This document shows, piece by piece, positions 5,553 to 11,503 of a stretch of 23,964 bases of DNA. The notes under the pieces are model-generated. The model was not told where the DNA came from, searched no databases, and saw only the letters and a list, made by a program, of their open reading frames with translations. A program made the position numbers and the translations under genes. Every line of letters begins with the position of its first letter. The first letter of the stretch is position 1. Origin of the DNA: a virus; IMG/VR virus record IMGVR_UViG_3300005582_000102, positions 1-23,964 of that record; one strand, given 5' to 3'.

Positions 5553-6401
5553 TTAGAACTCCTGGATGTGTTCGACCAAGTGCTTGAGCTTGTGTCCGGT
5601 AAAATAACCGAAGAGCTTCTCGCGAGTCTTAGTTTGTTGATTAAAAAAGCTATCAGCAATTGCCTGCTCTATCTGTTGGGGAATCTTCGTTAGGTCGATC
5701 AATGTTTGATTCCTACTATAATTTCTAGCTGAGATAGTATCTAACTCTACCTCTTTCCTATATATCTGATCCATCTTCTTTTGAGTCATGGGCTTCTGTC
5801 TCTTACCAGAAACGAATGTGTCATCGTCAGATAGGATATTTGGAATGCCGTCGCCTGCATCTCCTTTAAGAATGTGGTCGTGTAAGTATCGATTAGGATC
5901 TTCGTGCACGATCCACTTCTTCCTAACTGGATCGTATTGATTTACGTTGTTATACTTGTGAAGCTGAATGAAGTCCTTGTCACCGGATAGGATTAGGATC
6001 TTTTGTGCATTGGAAGTGCTATGTAGCTTTACGAGAGTGGCGATGATGTCATCTGCCTCGCACGACTCGATGTCAACTACCTTATAAGGGAAGAACTCTT
6101 TTAGATCTGATCTGATTGAGTTCATGCACTCGAAGATCGATTGCCAGTCGAGCTCTGACTTCTCTATGTTTTTCTTGCGATTAGCCTTATAATAAGGATA
6201 TATCTGTTTTCTCCAGTAGTTCTTATTATCGCAAGCTATGACTATCTCACCGTACTCGTCAGAGAACTTAGTCCTATATGATCTGATGGCATTGAGAACC
6301 ATGTGCCTTACCATATTCTCTTCTAGGCTAGCATTGGTATGATTACCGAGTTGCATCATTAGATTAGATATCATCACTTGATTTAGGTCAATTAAAATCA
6401 T
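5553..6401 (-). CDS. rnh: RNase H / 5'-3' flap exonuclease (T4 Rnh type)
   Basis: A 282-residue FEN-family nuclease close in size to T4 RNase H (305). Acidic metal ligands are in place: IDLN with Asp5, ACDNKNYWRK with Asp58, ESCEADD (113-118), SGDKD (139-143) and KGDAGDGIPNI (179-189), which also contains the helix-hairpin-helix start. In T4 this enzyme removes RNA primers and some adjacent DNA from lagging-strand fragments. That fits a genome that also carries a gp61-type primase. No good ribosome site precedes the ATG; a short GC hairpin (CGGC-TAAA-GCCG) lies there instead, overlapping the previous stop. Confidence 0.9.
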   Translation of the reverse strand: MILIDLNQVMISNLMMQLGNHTNASLEENMVRHMVLNAIRSYRTKFSDEYGEIVIACDNKNYWRKQIYPYYKANRKKNIEKSELDWQSIFECMNSIRSDLKEFFPYKVVDIESCEADDIIATLVKLHSTSNAQKILILSGDKDFIQLHKYNNVNQYDPVRKKWIVHEDPNRYLHDHILKGDAGDGIPNILSDDDTFVSGKRQKPMTQKKMDQIYRKEVELDTISARNYSRNQTLIDLTKIPQQIEQAIADSFFNQQTKTREKLFGYFTGHKLKHLVEHIQEF

Positions 6402-6413
6402 GATATGTCGGCT

Positions 6414-6797
6414 TTAGCCGTTTCCTTCCTCAATTGGTCTGAACTTAACACTTATGTTGTCTACTATCTTAAATGATCCCTCTTCTTCGTCATCTGGAAC
6501 GAAGATATTATCAGCTATAGCACTGAATGGGTGATTGATGCCGTGATATTTACAGAGCATCGCTTTTATAGACTCTACTACGAAAGCACCATCCTTTATA
6601 TATGGATCGGATTCTCCCTCGAGAGTACTGAAGTCAAATCCAACAGTTTCTAGTTGAGCGAAAAAAGAAGGTAGAATGTTCTGCAGACTCTCGTGAATGT
6701 GATGCAGCTTAAGGTCATCCATTCTATCTTCTATCTCTTCAAGATCAGCCGGAACAAACTTTGGATTGTTCTTTGGAAACTTAATAATATTGCTCAT
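6414..6797 (-). CDS. Conserved phage protein, 127 aa
   Basis: Starts MSNIIKFPKNNPKFVP and is acidic, with a long helical part (EEIEDRMDDLKLHHIHESLQ) and a C-terminal beta-like section ending DNISVKFRPIEEGNG. Proteins of this look, with an N-terminal IIKFPK, occur in T4-like marine phages next to rnh; no function is known to me. AGGA lies five bases before the ATG. A TGTAC promoter stands directly upstream, so this is the first gene of the run that continues through rnh and phoH to the oxygenase. Confidence 0.72.
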   Translation of the reverse strand: MSNIIKFPKNNPKFVPADLEEIEDRMDDLKLHHIHESLQNILPSFFAQLETVGFDFSTLEGESDPYIKDGAFVVESIKAMLCKYHGINHPFSAIADNIFVPDDEEEGSFKIVDNISVKFRPIEEGNG

Positions 6798-6815
6798 GCC
6801 AATCCTATTTTTTAT

Positions 6816-6842
6816 AGTATATTAATCTTCATAATATGTACA
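6816..6842 (-). promoter_or_regulatory. Phage promoter, TGTAC-N16-TATACT, with late-type box upstream
   Basis: TGTAC is followed by 16 bases and TATACTATAAAA; at the usual 18-base distance the hexamer reads TACTAT. Five bases upstream of TGTAC lies GATAAATA (6847-6854), which fits the NATAAATA late box of T4-like phages, so the gene run 6797 to 3139 may have both early/middle and late transcription. The late box is a weaker claim. Confidence 0.6.
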
Positions 6843-6852
6843 TGGTTATTTA

Positions 6853-7857
6853 TCATGTTGTTCGATACACGAATTTCTCCTCGGCAATAAATCTTGACTC
6901 AATAGTAGGGTAATCATTAAGGAGAGTTTTCAGCAAATTTTCCCACTGTTGCATTGCTCTGTTAATGTGGAATCGATTGTCTGCATAGAACTTTGCATAT
7001 CCAACTAATTCAGCGCTCTTATTGCTCTTAACTAACTCAATGGCTCCTTCGAGGTAAGAGTATAAGATATTAGCGTGAGAATTCCTATCATTAAAATTGC
7101 CATGATACATCATATTTAAACCACCTGAAGTATCAGCAAGAGCTCCAAAATTTGGATGAACGCAGACGAGACCAGCTGACATCGCTTCCATCAAAGCGAT
7201 GCAAGCGGTTTCCATCCATATCGATGGATAAGCAAAGATGTGACACTTATCTACGTGTGCTCTTAACTCATCATTAGGAGTAAAGCCATGATATGTTATT
7301 TGCGGGTGATTGCGACACTCTTCGTATAGAGGCTCATAACGCTTATCAGCTTCATCGAATCCATAGATCTTAAAGCTAGAGAATACGTCGAGGTGAATGT
7401 TTGGATACTTCTCAGCTAGTCGCTTAAATACTGGAACGAGGAGTTCTAGTCCTCTTTGAGGTGTAGATGTATACACCAACCTAATCTTATCATTGGGTTT
7501 ATTTAAGCAAGATGCCGGAGACGGTACAATTCCGTGCTCGATGATTATTGATGTAGTGTCATATGGCAAACCACTGAAAAGCTGGTATCTGTTATATTGC
7601 CAATTACTAACGAACACGAATTTGTGAAACTTATCTCGATATGCTTTATGCTTTATCTTTTCTGACTCTGGATCCTCTGGTAGGTCATGAGACCACATCA
7701 CTCGAATTTTTTCTGGGTTTAGTTCCCTGATTCGAGATGATATGATTTGAAAGTTGTCGAGGAGGGTTGGATCTAACAACCCTCCCAGTCTTCTCTTAAT
7801 CAACTCAGTACCACCATTGGCTTTCAGTGAAATCTCATTCTCTTCAAAACCGGCCAT
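6853..7857 (-). CDS. GT-B glycosyltransferase, family 4 type
   Basis: A 334-residue glycosyltransferase. NGGTE at 14-18 is the N-terminal nucleotide-sugar loop, EHGI at 107-110 and VYTSTPQRGL at 128-137 lead into the second Rossmann domain, and E216 to E224 forms the EX7E donor motif in YPSIWMETACIALMEAMSAG. It should move a sugar from an activated donor, but donor and acceptor cannot be read from sequence. In phages such enzymes modify DNA bases, virion proteins or host surface sugars. It has AGAGG five bases before ATG. The C-terminus ends at the promoter region for the next genes. Confidence 0.88.
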   Translation of the reverse strand: MAGFEENEISLKANGGTELIKRRLGGLLDPTLLDNFQIISSRIRELNPEKIRVMWSHDLPEDPESEKIKHKAYRDKFHKFVFVSNWQYNRYQLFSGLPYDTTSIIIEHGIVPSPASCLNKPNDKIRLVYTSTPQRGLELLVPVFKRLAEKYPNIHLDVFSSFKIYGFDEADKRYEPLYEECRNHPQITYHGFTPNDELRAHVDKCHIFAYPSIWMETACIALMEAMSAGLVCVHPNFGALADTSGGLNMMYHGNFNDRNSHANILYSYLEGAIELVKSNKSAELVGYAKFYADNRFHINRAMQQWENLLKTLLNDYPTIESRFIAEEKFVYRTT

Positions 7858-7870
7858 AATAACCTCTGTG

Positions 7871-8296
7871 TTAGTTCATTTGTTCTGGTGGAAGGATTTC
7901 TTGGCCGTCAACTTCTCCGCTCTCGTCGAATATAGGAGCCTGACGCTGGAGGAATGCTGTGTTGAATTTCTTGTGACCAAAGAAAGATGCAGTTAGGTTG
8001 ACTACAATTTGCGGATCAAATGGTTTGCAAGAGAACACGTCAAGATAGAAGCTGTCGCTCTCATTGACGAAGTGAGCGCAGATGTTGGAAGTCTCGATCA
8101 ATTGAACGAGTGTGATGCCTTCCTTATCACCTGATCCAAATTTTTGGATCATTGGCTCGCCGAAAGCTACCATGTCGATCTGCTTAACAAGTTCCTTAGC
8201 GAAGTTGCTTATGTTCTCTTCGCTAGTAATTGATCCGTGATCACAACCTGCTGCATCGAGAATGAGGTGATAACCCCAGTTAGTTTGTTCATTCAT
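7871..8296 (-). CDS. speD: S-adenosylmethionine decarboxylase proenzyme (SpeD)
   Basis: A 141-residue bacterial-type (class 1B) AdoMet decarboxylase, which cleaves itself to form a pyruvoyl group and makes decarboxylated AdoMet for spermidine synthesis. By the spacing of the Thermotoga enzyme (Ser63, His68, Cys83) the cleavage Ser is Ser70 in IETSNICAH, with His75 and Cys90 (DVFSC) at the same +5 and +20 offsets, so all three catalytic residues are kept. The N-terminal WGYHLILD and IDMVAFGEP are also typical. speD is known from T4-like cyanophages. No spermidine synthase gene is seen nearby; host enzymes would have to use the product. Confidence 0.92.
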   Translation of the reverse strand: MNEQTNWGYHLILDAAGCDHGSITSEENISNFAKELVKQIDMVAFGEPMIQKFGSGDKEGITLVQLIETSNICAHFVNESDSFYLDVFSCKPFDPQIVVNLTASFFGHKKFNTAFLQRQAPIFDESGEVDGQEILPPEQMN

Positions 8297-8300
8297 ATAA

Positions 8301-8633
8301 CTATTCCTCTTCTTTTATTTTTTTAGCGATGTTATTTTTTTGATATTTCTTCTGCTCAATCACTTCAGGATCAAGGATGTAAGATATCTTTTTCTCTGAA
8401 GGCCAATCTTTTAGATAGTCATTTTCTTTATCAAAGATCTGCAGATATTCTTTCATATCTATATCCCTGTAATTGACTATTTGCTCGCCTATCCATTCCT
8501 GCGACATCTCTTCTATGTCATCATCACCAATAAAATCTAAAACACCCTTACTATCTGTGTCTTTATCTTCCCAAAATGCATAGCTGTGTTTGAACATAGA
8601 TACGGTAGTAACCAATACTATTTTTTTGGTCAT
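8301..8633 (-). CDS. Hypothetical protein, 110 aa
   Basis: Starts MTKKIVLVTTVSMFKHSYAF, a beta-like opening, followed by an acidic middle (GDDDIEEMSQEWIGEQIV) and a basic, lysine-rich end. I recall similar short proteins in T4-like cyanophages but no function. The ATG lies one base past the stop of the gene upstream, so translation is likely coupled; a longer frame into that gene is rejected. Its stop codon is part of the AGAGGAATAG ribosome-site region of speD. Confidence 0.68.
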   Translation of the reverse strand: MTKKIVLVTTVSMFKHSYAFWEDKDTDSKGVLDFIGDDDIEEMSQEWIGEQIVNYRDIDMKEYLQIFDKENDYLKDWPSEKKISYILDPEVIEQKKYQKNNIAKKIKEEE

Positions 8634-8634
8634 A

Positions 8635-8907
8635 TCAGTAACCGTCGATCGCTTGAGCGTACTTGACTGAGTCGACTCTAAATGAGCGCCAACCACCGGC
8701 TTCCAAATCCCATGCAGCAACGAGATCCAAGTTCTCTGGCTTCTTGTGTTCTTCCATAATATCGCCGTTGGTTGTCTTAGGCGGAAGATACTTGTCCATT
8801 AGAGTGCAGCGAAGCTTGCGCTCTGTTCCGTCAACCTTAGTGAATATAATCTCGCATGCGCCGAAGCGAAGATCTTCAATGAGAGCATCACGTGTATAGA
8901 TCATCAT
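8635..8907 (-). CDS. WYL_2 (DUF2693)-like small protein, 90 aa
   Basis: The pattern ALIEDLRFGACEIIFTKVDG, KLRCTLMDKYLPP and VAAWDLEAGGWRSFRVDSVK agrees with the family once called DUF2693, now WYL_2, a Sm-like SH3 barrel abundant in T4-like phages of water bacteria. Ligand and role are unknown; related WYL domains act as sensors in transcription regulators. Two ATGs in a row (ATGATGA) overlap the glutaredoxin stop, with AAGGA five or eight bases before them, so either could be the start. Confidence 0.8.
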   Translation of the reverse strand: MMIYTRDALIEDLRFGACEIIFTKVDGTERKLRCTLMDKYLPPKTTNGDIMEEHKKPENLDLVAAWDLEAGGWRSFRVDSVKYAQAIDGY

Positions 8908-9176
8908 ATATTTCCTTCATTTAAAAGTTGTGTTGTTTTATCAAATTCAGTCTCTACCTTCTCGGCGAGTTGGCTATAACCGCCGATGTGGAATCCATCG
9001 ATCACTACTACTGGGTAAGATTTTGCATGTGGATACTTATCCATCAAAAACTCTCTAGTAAAGTCTACCGACAGTTTTTGCTCTGAAAATGCGATACTCA
9101 TAGTATTTAAAAGATGCTTAGCTTTCGTGCAATATGGGCAGTCTGGCTTCGTGTATATCTCTACGCTTCCTATCAT
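8904..9176 (-). CDS. Glutaredoxin
   Basis: A 90-residue thioredoxin-fold protein with the dithiol glutaredoxin site CPYC (13-16), the cis-proline Pro55 in SYPVVVIDG and GGY (65-67) of the glutathione groove. It can reduce disulfides with glutathione and is a likely electron donor for the phage NrdA, whose C-terminal cysteines are kept. Its ATG overlaps the stop of the 38-residue gene upstream (ATGA), which suggests coupled translation, and its stop overlaps the WYL_2 gene. Confidence 0.92.
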   Translation of the reverse strand: MIGSVEIYTKPDCPYCTKAKHLLNTMSIAFSEQKLSVDFTREFLMDKYPHAKSYPVVVIDGFHIGGYSQLAEKVETEFDKTTQLLNEGNI

Positions 9177-9289
9177 AATCTATGACTCCAATACAAATCT
9201 ATATCAAGCTGATAATTTGGGTCATATCCATTAGTTTCCATGTCCCTTATTATTAACAACTCTAGTTCACTATACAGCGATTCAAACAT
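9173..9289 (-). CDS. Small acidic protein, 38 aa
   Basis: The reading frame opens MFESLYSELELLIIRDMETN and ends DLYWSHRL, 38 residues. It is supported by AAGGA eight bases before the ATG and by the ATGA overlap of its stop with the glutaredoxin start, the junction type used throughout this genome. It fills the only gap between the nucleotidyltransferase and glutaredoxin genes. The family is unknown; the NGYDPNYQLDIDLYW section looks like a short conserved phage motif, but I cannot verify that. A possible promoter of the TGTAC type overlaps its 5' part. Confidence 0.65.
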   Translation of the reverse strand: MFESLYSELELLIIRDMETNGYDPNYQLDIDLYWSHRL

Positions 9290-9297
9290 AATGTACA
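9269..9297 (-). promoter_or_regulatory. Possible phage promoter, TGTAC-N18-TATAGT
   Basis: TAAAATAAGGATGTAC, 18 bases, TATAGT: upstream element, core and spacing all fit the promoter family. The -10 box falls inside the 38-residue gene, so a transcript from here would carry glutaredoxin but not an intact 38-residue frame. Either the small gene is read from an upstream promoter or this site is not used. Confidence 0.4.
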
Positions 9298-9300
9298 TCC

Positions 9301-10059
9301 TTATTTTAGACTTAATTGTTGATCTTTTAGGCTTTTTTCATAGTTATTCATTTTATCTAGGTATCCCCTATTCCTAAGTTCTTTAAATACGAGATTCTCG
9401 AAGCTAAACTCTCCACCCTTGGCAATGGCAGATGCTCTCATCTCAGCTATCTTTGACTTTAGGTCCTTTATAGTGGTCGGTCCCATCTTATTCTTGATAA
9501 TATTATCTATCAAGTGAACATAGTATATGACCTTCCTCTTCAACTCTGGGTCTGTTTTAAAGTTGAAGTTTCCGTGAATCGGTTTTTGTAGCCACTCTCC
9601 CCGTTTAAGACTGTAGACACCTTGTCCACTGGCATAACTGTCTGTAGAGTCCTGTGCGTATGGTTCAATTGGATATCCAAGGATAGTAATCTTGTGCGTG
9701 AGAGTCCATAGGATTTTCTTAGCTTGAAGATACTCATCTATAAATCCTCTATTCGCGTTTAATTTATTTCTATCCACTACTATATGGACGTCGATGTCAG
9801 ACTTTGAAGTATAGTTGTAATTTGTATTGCCACCTACCATTATGATATCTTGTATCAATTTTGAAGGTATCTTCGCAAAATCGGCCCATGCATTAGCAAA
9901 GTCTAGTAACTTCGATCTAACATCAGGTCTAAGATTCCACCCATTCCATAACTTCGAATTGAGTTCTGTGTGATAGTCTAAGCTTATCTTTGTTTCATTG
10001 AGTGGCAGTCCGCGCTCTTCACGGACCACCTTCTTCATTGTTTTTAATGTTGATTTCAT
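9301..10059 (-). CDS. Nucleotidyltransferase-fold protein
   Basis: A 252-residue protein with the pol-beta nucleotidyltransferase signature: GGN at 76-78 and SDIDVHIVVD with Asp88 and Asp90, the hG[GS]...DhD pattern for two metal-binding aspartates. A third carboxylate might be in GYPIEPY (after residue 125), not certain. The family joins NMP groups to RNA, proteins or small molecules; the substrate is not deducible. Similar proteins are found in cyanophages. The rest, with a basic helical C-terminus, is not recognised. GAGGG stands eight bases before the ATG, behind the tRNA gene and a possible late box. Confidence 0.8.
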   Translation of the reverse strand: MKSTLKTMKKVVREERGLPLNETKISLDYHTELNSKLWNGWNLRPDVRSKLLDFANAWADFAKIPSKLIQDIIMVGGNTNYNYTSKSDIDVHIVVDRNKLNANRGFIDEYLQAKKILWTLTHKITILGYPIEPYAQDSTDSYASGQGVYSLKRGEWLQKPIHGNFNFKTDPELKRKVIYYVHLIDNIIKNKMGPTTIKDLKSKIAEMRASAIAKGGEFSFENLVFKELRNRGYLDKMNNYEKSLKDQQLSLK

Positions 10060-10082
10060 AGATGTTTCCCTCTTTGATCATC

Positions 10083-10090
10083 TATTTATT
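10083..10090 (-). promoter_or_regulatory. Possible late promoter box AATAAATA
   Basis: AATAAATA on the minus strand fits the NATAAATA late consensus described for T4-like phages. It lies between the tRNA and the nucleotidyltransferase start, 24 bases from the ATG, which leaves a short leader that still contains the GAGGG ribosome site. An eight-base AT-rich match can arise by chance. Confidence 0.35.
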
Positions 10091-10094
10091 GTAG

Positions 10095-10182
10095 TGGCGG
10101 AAAGTGAGAGATTCGAACTCTCGGTAGGTTTCCCTACGTCTCGTTAGCAGTGAGGTGCCTTAAGCCGCTCGGCCAACTTTCC
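10095..10182 (-). tRNA. tRNA-Ser (anticodon GCU)
   Basis: An 88-base class II tRNA. Acceptor GGAAAGT pairs with ACTTTCC, followed by discriminator G and an encoded CCA; the T arm is GAGAG-TTCGAAT-CTCTC; the D arm GCC...GGC; the long variable arm GTAGG-GAAA-CCTAC is typical of serine. The loop CTGCTAA gives anticodon GCU, reading AGC and AGU. The anticodon stem is weak: only its three middle pairs are Watson-Crick, with C-A at 27:43 and A-C at 31:39. It probably supports translation of AGY serine codons, frequent in these AT-richer genes. Confidence 0.93.
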
Positions 10183-10189
10183 TTATTGG

Positions 10190-10423
10190 TCACATGTTGA
10201 ATAAGCTTATTCTATATATCCTGTCAGTAACTGGATCAACGTATATATCAATTCTGTCGTTTCCAGTATAACTGATGGTCTGCAGCTCATCGTATACAAC
10301 ATTTAGTTCAAAACCAAATTTAGATGATACCTTATCTAGCTCTTCGTCTACTACGCTATATATTTGGCCCATAAAACCTTCATATGGATTTTTATTCATC
10401 ATCATGTCAAACTTCTCATTCAT
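10190..10423 (-). CDS. Hypothetical protein, 77 aa
   Basis: Begins MNEKFDMMMNKNPYEGFMGQ and ends with a beta-like section containing DRIDIYVDPVTDRIYRISL. I do not recognise the family. The start overlaps the stop of the 30-residue basic gene (TAATG), so translation is likely coupled. It ends seven bases before the tRNA-Ser gene, and the transcript presumably continues through the tRNA. Confidence 0.65.
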   Translation of the reverse strand: MNEKFDMMMNKNPYEGFMGQIYSVVDEELDKVSSKFGFELNVVYDELQTISYTGNDRIDIYVDPVTDRIYRISLFNM

Positions 10424-10515
10424 TAACGCTTCTTATTCTGGCGACGTGCCTTACGCTTTCTGGATCCAACTTTGCGACGACCTTTGCGAGGACGATTTTT
10501 ATGCGGCCAACTCAT
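10423..10515 (-). CDS. Arginine/lysine-rich mini-protein, 30 aa
   Basis: A complete 30-codon gene beginning MSWPHKNRPRKGRRKVGSRK. Sixteen of 30 residues are Arg or Lys, with no acidic residue. It is supported by AGGAG six bases before the ATG, the stop of the previous gene inside that ribosome site, and a TAATG overlap with the next gene. The composition predicts tight binding to nucleic acid or another polyanion; DNA condensation, ribosome or RNA binding are all possible. I have a faint memory of similar small basic frames in T4-like cyanophages but cannot confirm it. Confidence 0.72.
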   Translation of the reverse strand: MSWPHKNRPRKGRRKVGSRKRKARRQNKKR

Positions 10516-10524
10516 GATGCTCTC

Positions 10525-11085
10525 CTATTTGTACAATCTAACCAATGTATGACCTACTTTTTCATGCTTAGGGAATCTATTGACTGCCCAAGCATACCAA
10601 GCTTCTCTACCTACCCAGTCGTGCAAGTAGATAACTGGATCTTTCTTCTTAGAAGCGGCGAGTACCATCATAGCACACGCAGCTCTAGCAATTCCGTCAA
10701 TGAAGAATATGTCTGCATCGAGAATCTTCTCATCGGGAACTATGTAGTCTTCCAATCCGAATGGGTGTTCCTCAATGATATCTGCGTAGCCGTGCTTGAA
10801 GCCGTGCTTCTCTTCACTTAGAATTAATTCGTGTCTAGTATTGTAGTCTGGATACAGCTTCATGGTATTTCTAATTTTTCTATACCATGATGTGTTGTGC
10901 TCGATAGTAACGAGCTTTTGGTCTTTTTGCATGCTTTCTAGCCACTTAATAGTGGATCCCCCGGAACCCCACTCTACCATCAAGCCATCTTTTTTCATAG
11001 ATTTAACAGATGATACTATCTCGTCTATTTCATCTTGCTGCATCTGGATCTCTGTTAGATCACCGTATTCAACCTTCACTGACAT
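10525..11085 (-). CDS. Rossmann-fold protein, methyltransferase-like, 186 aa
   Basis: The stretch LMVEWGSGGSTIKWLE (35-50) has the glycine loop of class I SAM-dependent methyltransferases, followed by TIEHN (60-64), where an acidic residue would bind the ribose, FFIDG at 127-131 and YLHDW at 153-157. The size fits a minimal methyltransferase domain without a target-recognition part. Substrate unknown; there is no NPPY or DPPY motif, which argues against an N6-adenine or N4-cytosine DNA methylase. A strong AAAGGAG site lies seven bases before ATG. The downstream genes follow directly. Confidence 0.72.
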   Translation of the reverse strand: MSVKVEYGDLTEIQMQQDEIDEIVSSVKSMKKDGLMVEWGSGGSTIKWLESMQKDQKLVTIEHNTSWYRKIRNTMKLYPDYNTRHELILSEEKHGFKHGYADIIEEHPFGLEDYIVPDEKILDADIFFIDGIARAACAMMVLAASKKKDPVIYLHDWVGREAWYAWAVNRFPKHEKVGHTLVRLYK

Positions 11086-11089
11086 ATCT

Positions 11090-11503
11090 TCACTCCTTTG
11101 GTATATGACTCTTATGTACCTTTACCATAATCCACATATTATAGTATTCTGTATTGGTTAAAACATTATTATCGAACTGGTGTTTAGCCTCGTAATAGTT
11201 GCACTCTCCTTTTGTTTTGCAGAGTCTTATAATCTCTCTCTTAAAATTAAAAAATCCTATATTAGCTACGTCTTCCAGCAGTTCCTTATTCGATCCATAG
11301 TAGTCCTTCCAATCCGACTCAACTAGTGATCTCTTCTTTTTCCCCTTAACTTGTCTAGTCTTGGTTCTCTTTAGCAGCTTCTTACCTATATATTTCTTGT
11401 TATCTATAAGATTGGTAATGACGTAGACGAATCCCAGATAATTTTCCAGTATTTCCGAGTCTACTATATTATTGCTGAACGTCCATGGATTCTCGTAACT
11501 CAT
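11090..11503 (-). CDS. GIY-YIG family endonuclease-like protein, 137 aa
   Basis: GFVYVITN (24-31) and KYIGKK (37-42) are the two strands of a GIY-YIG nuclease core, with a basic block (KRTKTRQVKGKKKR) and SDWKDYYGSN (63-72), a conserved part of phage versions. Glu105 in YYEAKHQF could be the metal-binding glutamate. Related phage genes are often labelled homing endonuclease-like, but no intron or DNA-binding extension is visible, so a repair or DNA-processing role is as likely. The gene overlaps the phosphoesterase gene by 35 bases, with only a weak GTGGA before ATG. Confidence 0.75.
   Translation of the reverse strand: MSYENPWTFSNNIVDSEILENYLGFVYVITNLIDNKKYIGKKLLKRTKTRQVKGKKKRSLVESDWKDYYGSNKELLEDVANIGFFNFKREIIRLCKTKGECNYYEAKHQFDNNVLTNTEYYNMWIMVKVHKSHIPKE

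Noticed and set aside
5552-5659. N-terminal extension of the DUF6433-like protein
   Set aside because: The extension lies within the RNase H gene in another frame, while AGGAG just before MVIG marks the real start.
6408-6421. Short hairpin CGGC-TAAA-GCCG before rnh as a terminator
   Set aside because: No T-run follows and the rnh gene starts directly after it; it may affect rnh translation but is not a supported terminator.
10526-10533. TGTAC-containing site near the end of the methyltransferase-like gene
   Set aside because: No TATACT-like box lies 16-18 bases downstream, and the bases fall within the codons at the gene's end.
10384-10821. A 145-codon open frame on the plus strand
   Set aside because: It runs opposite the methyltransferase-like gene and the basic mini-gene, both supported by ribosome sites and overlaps.
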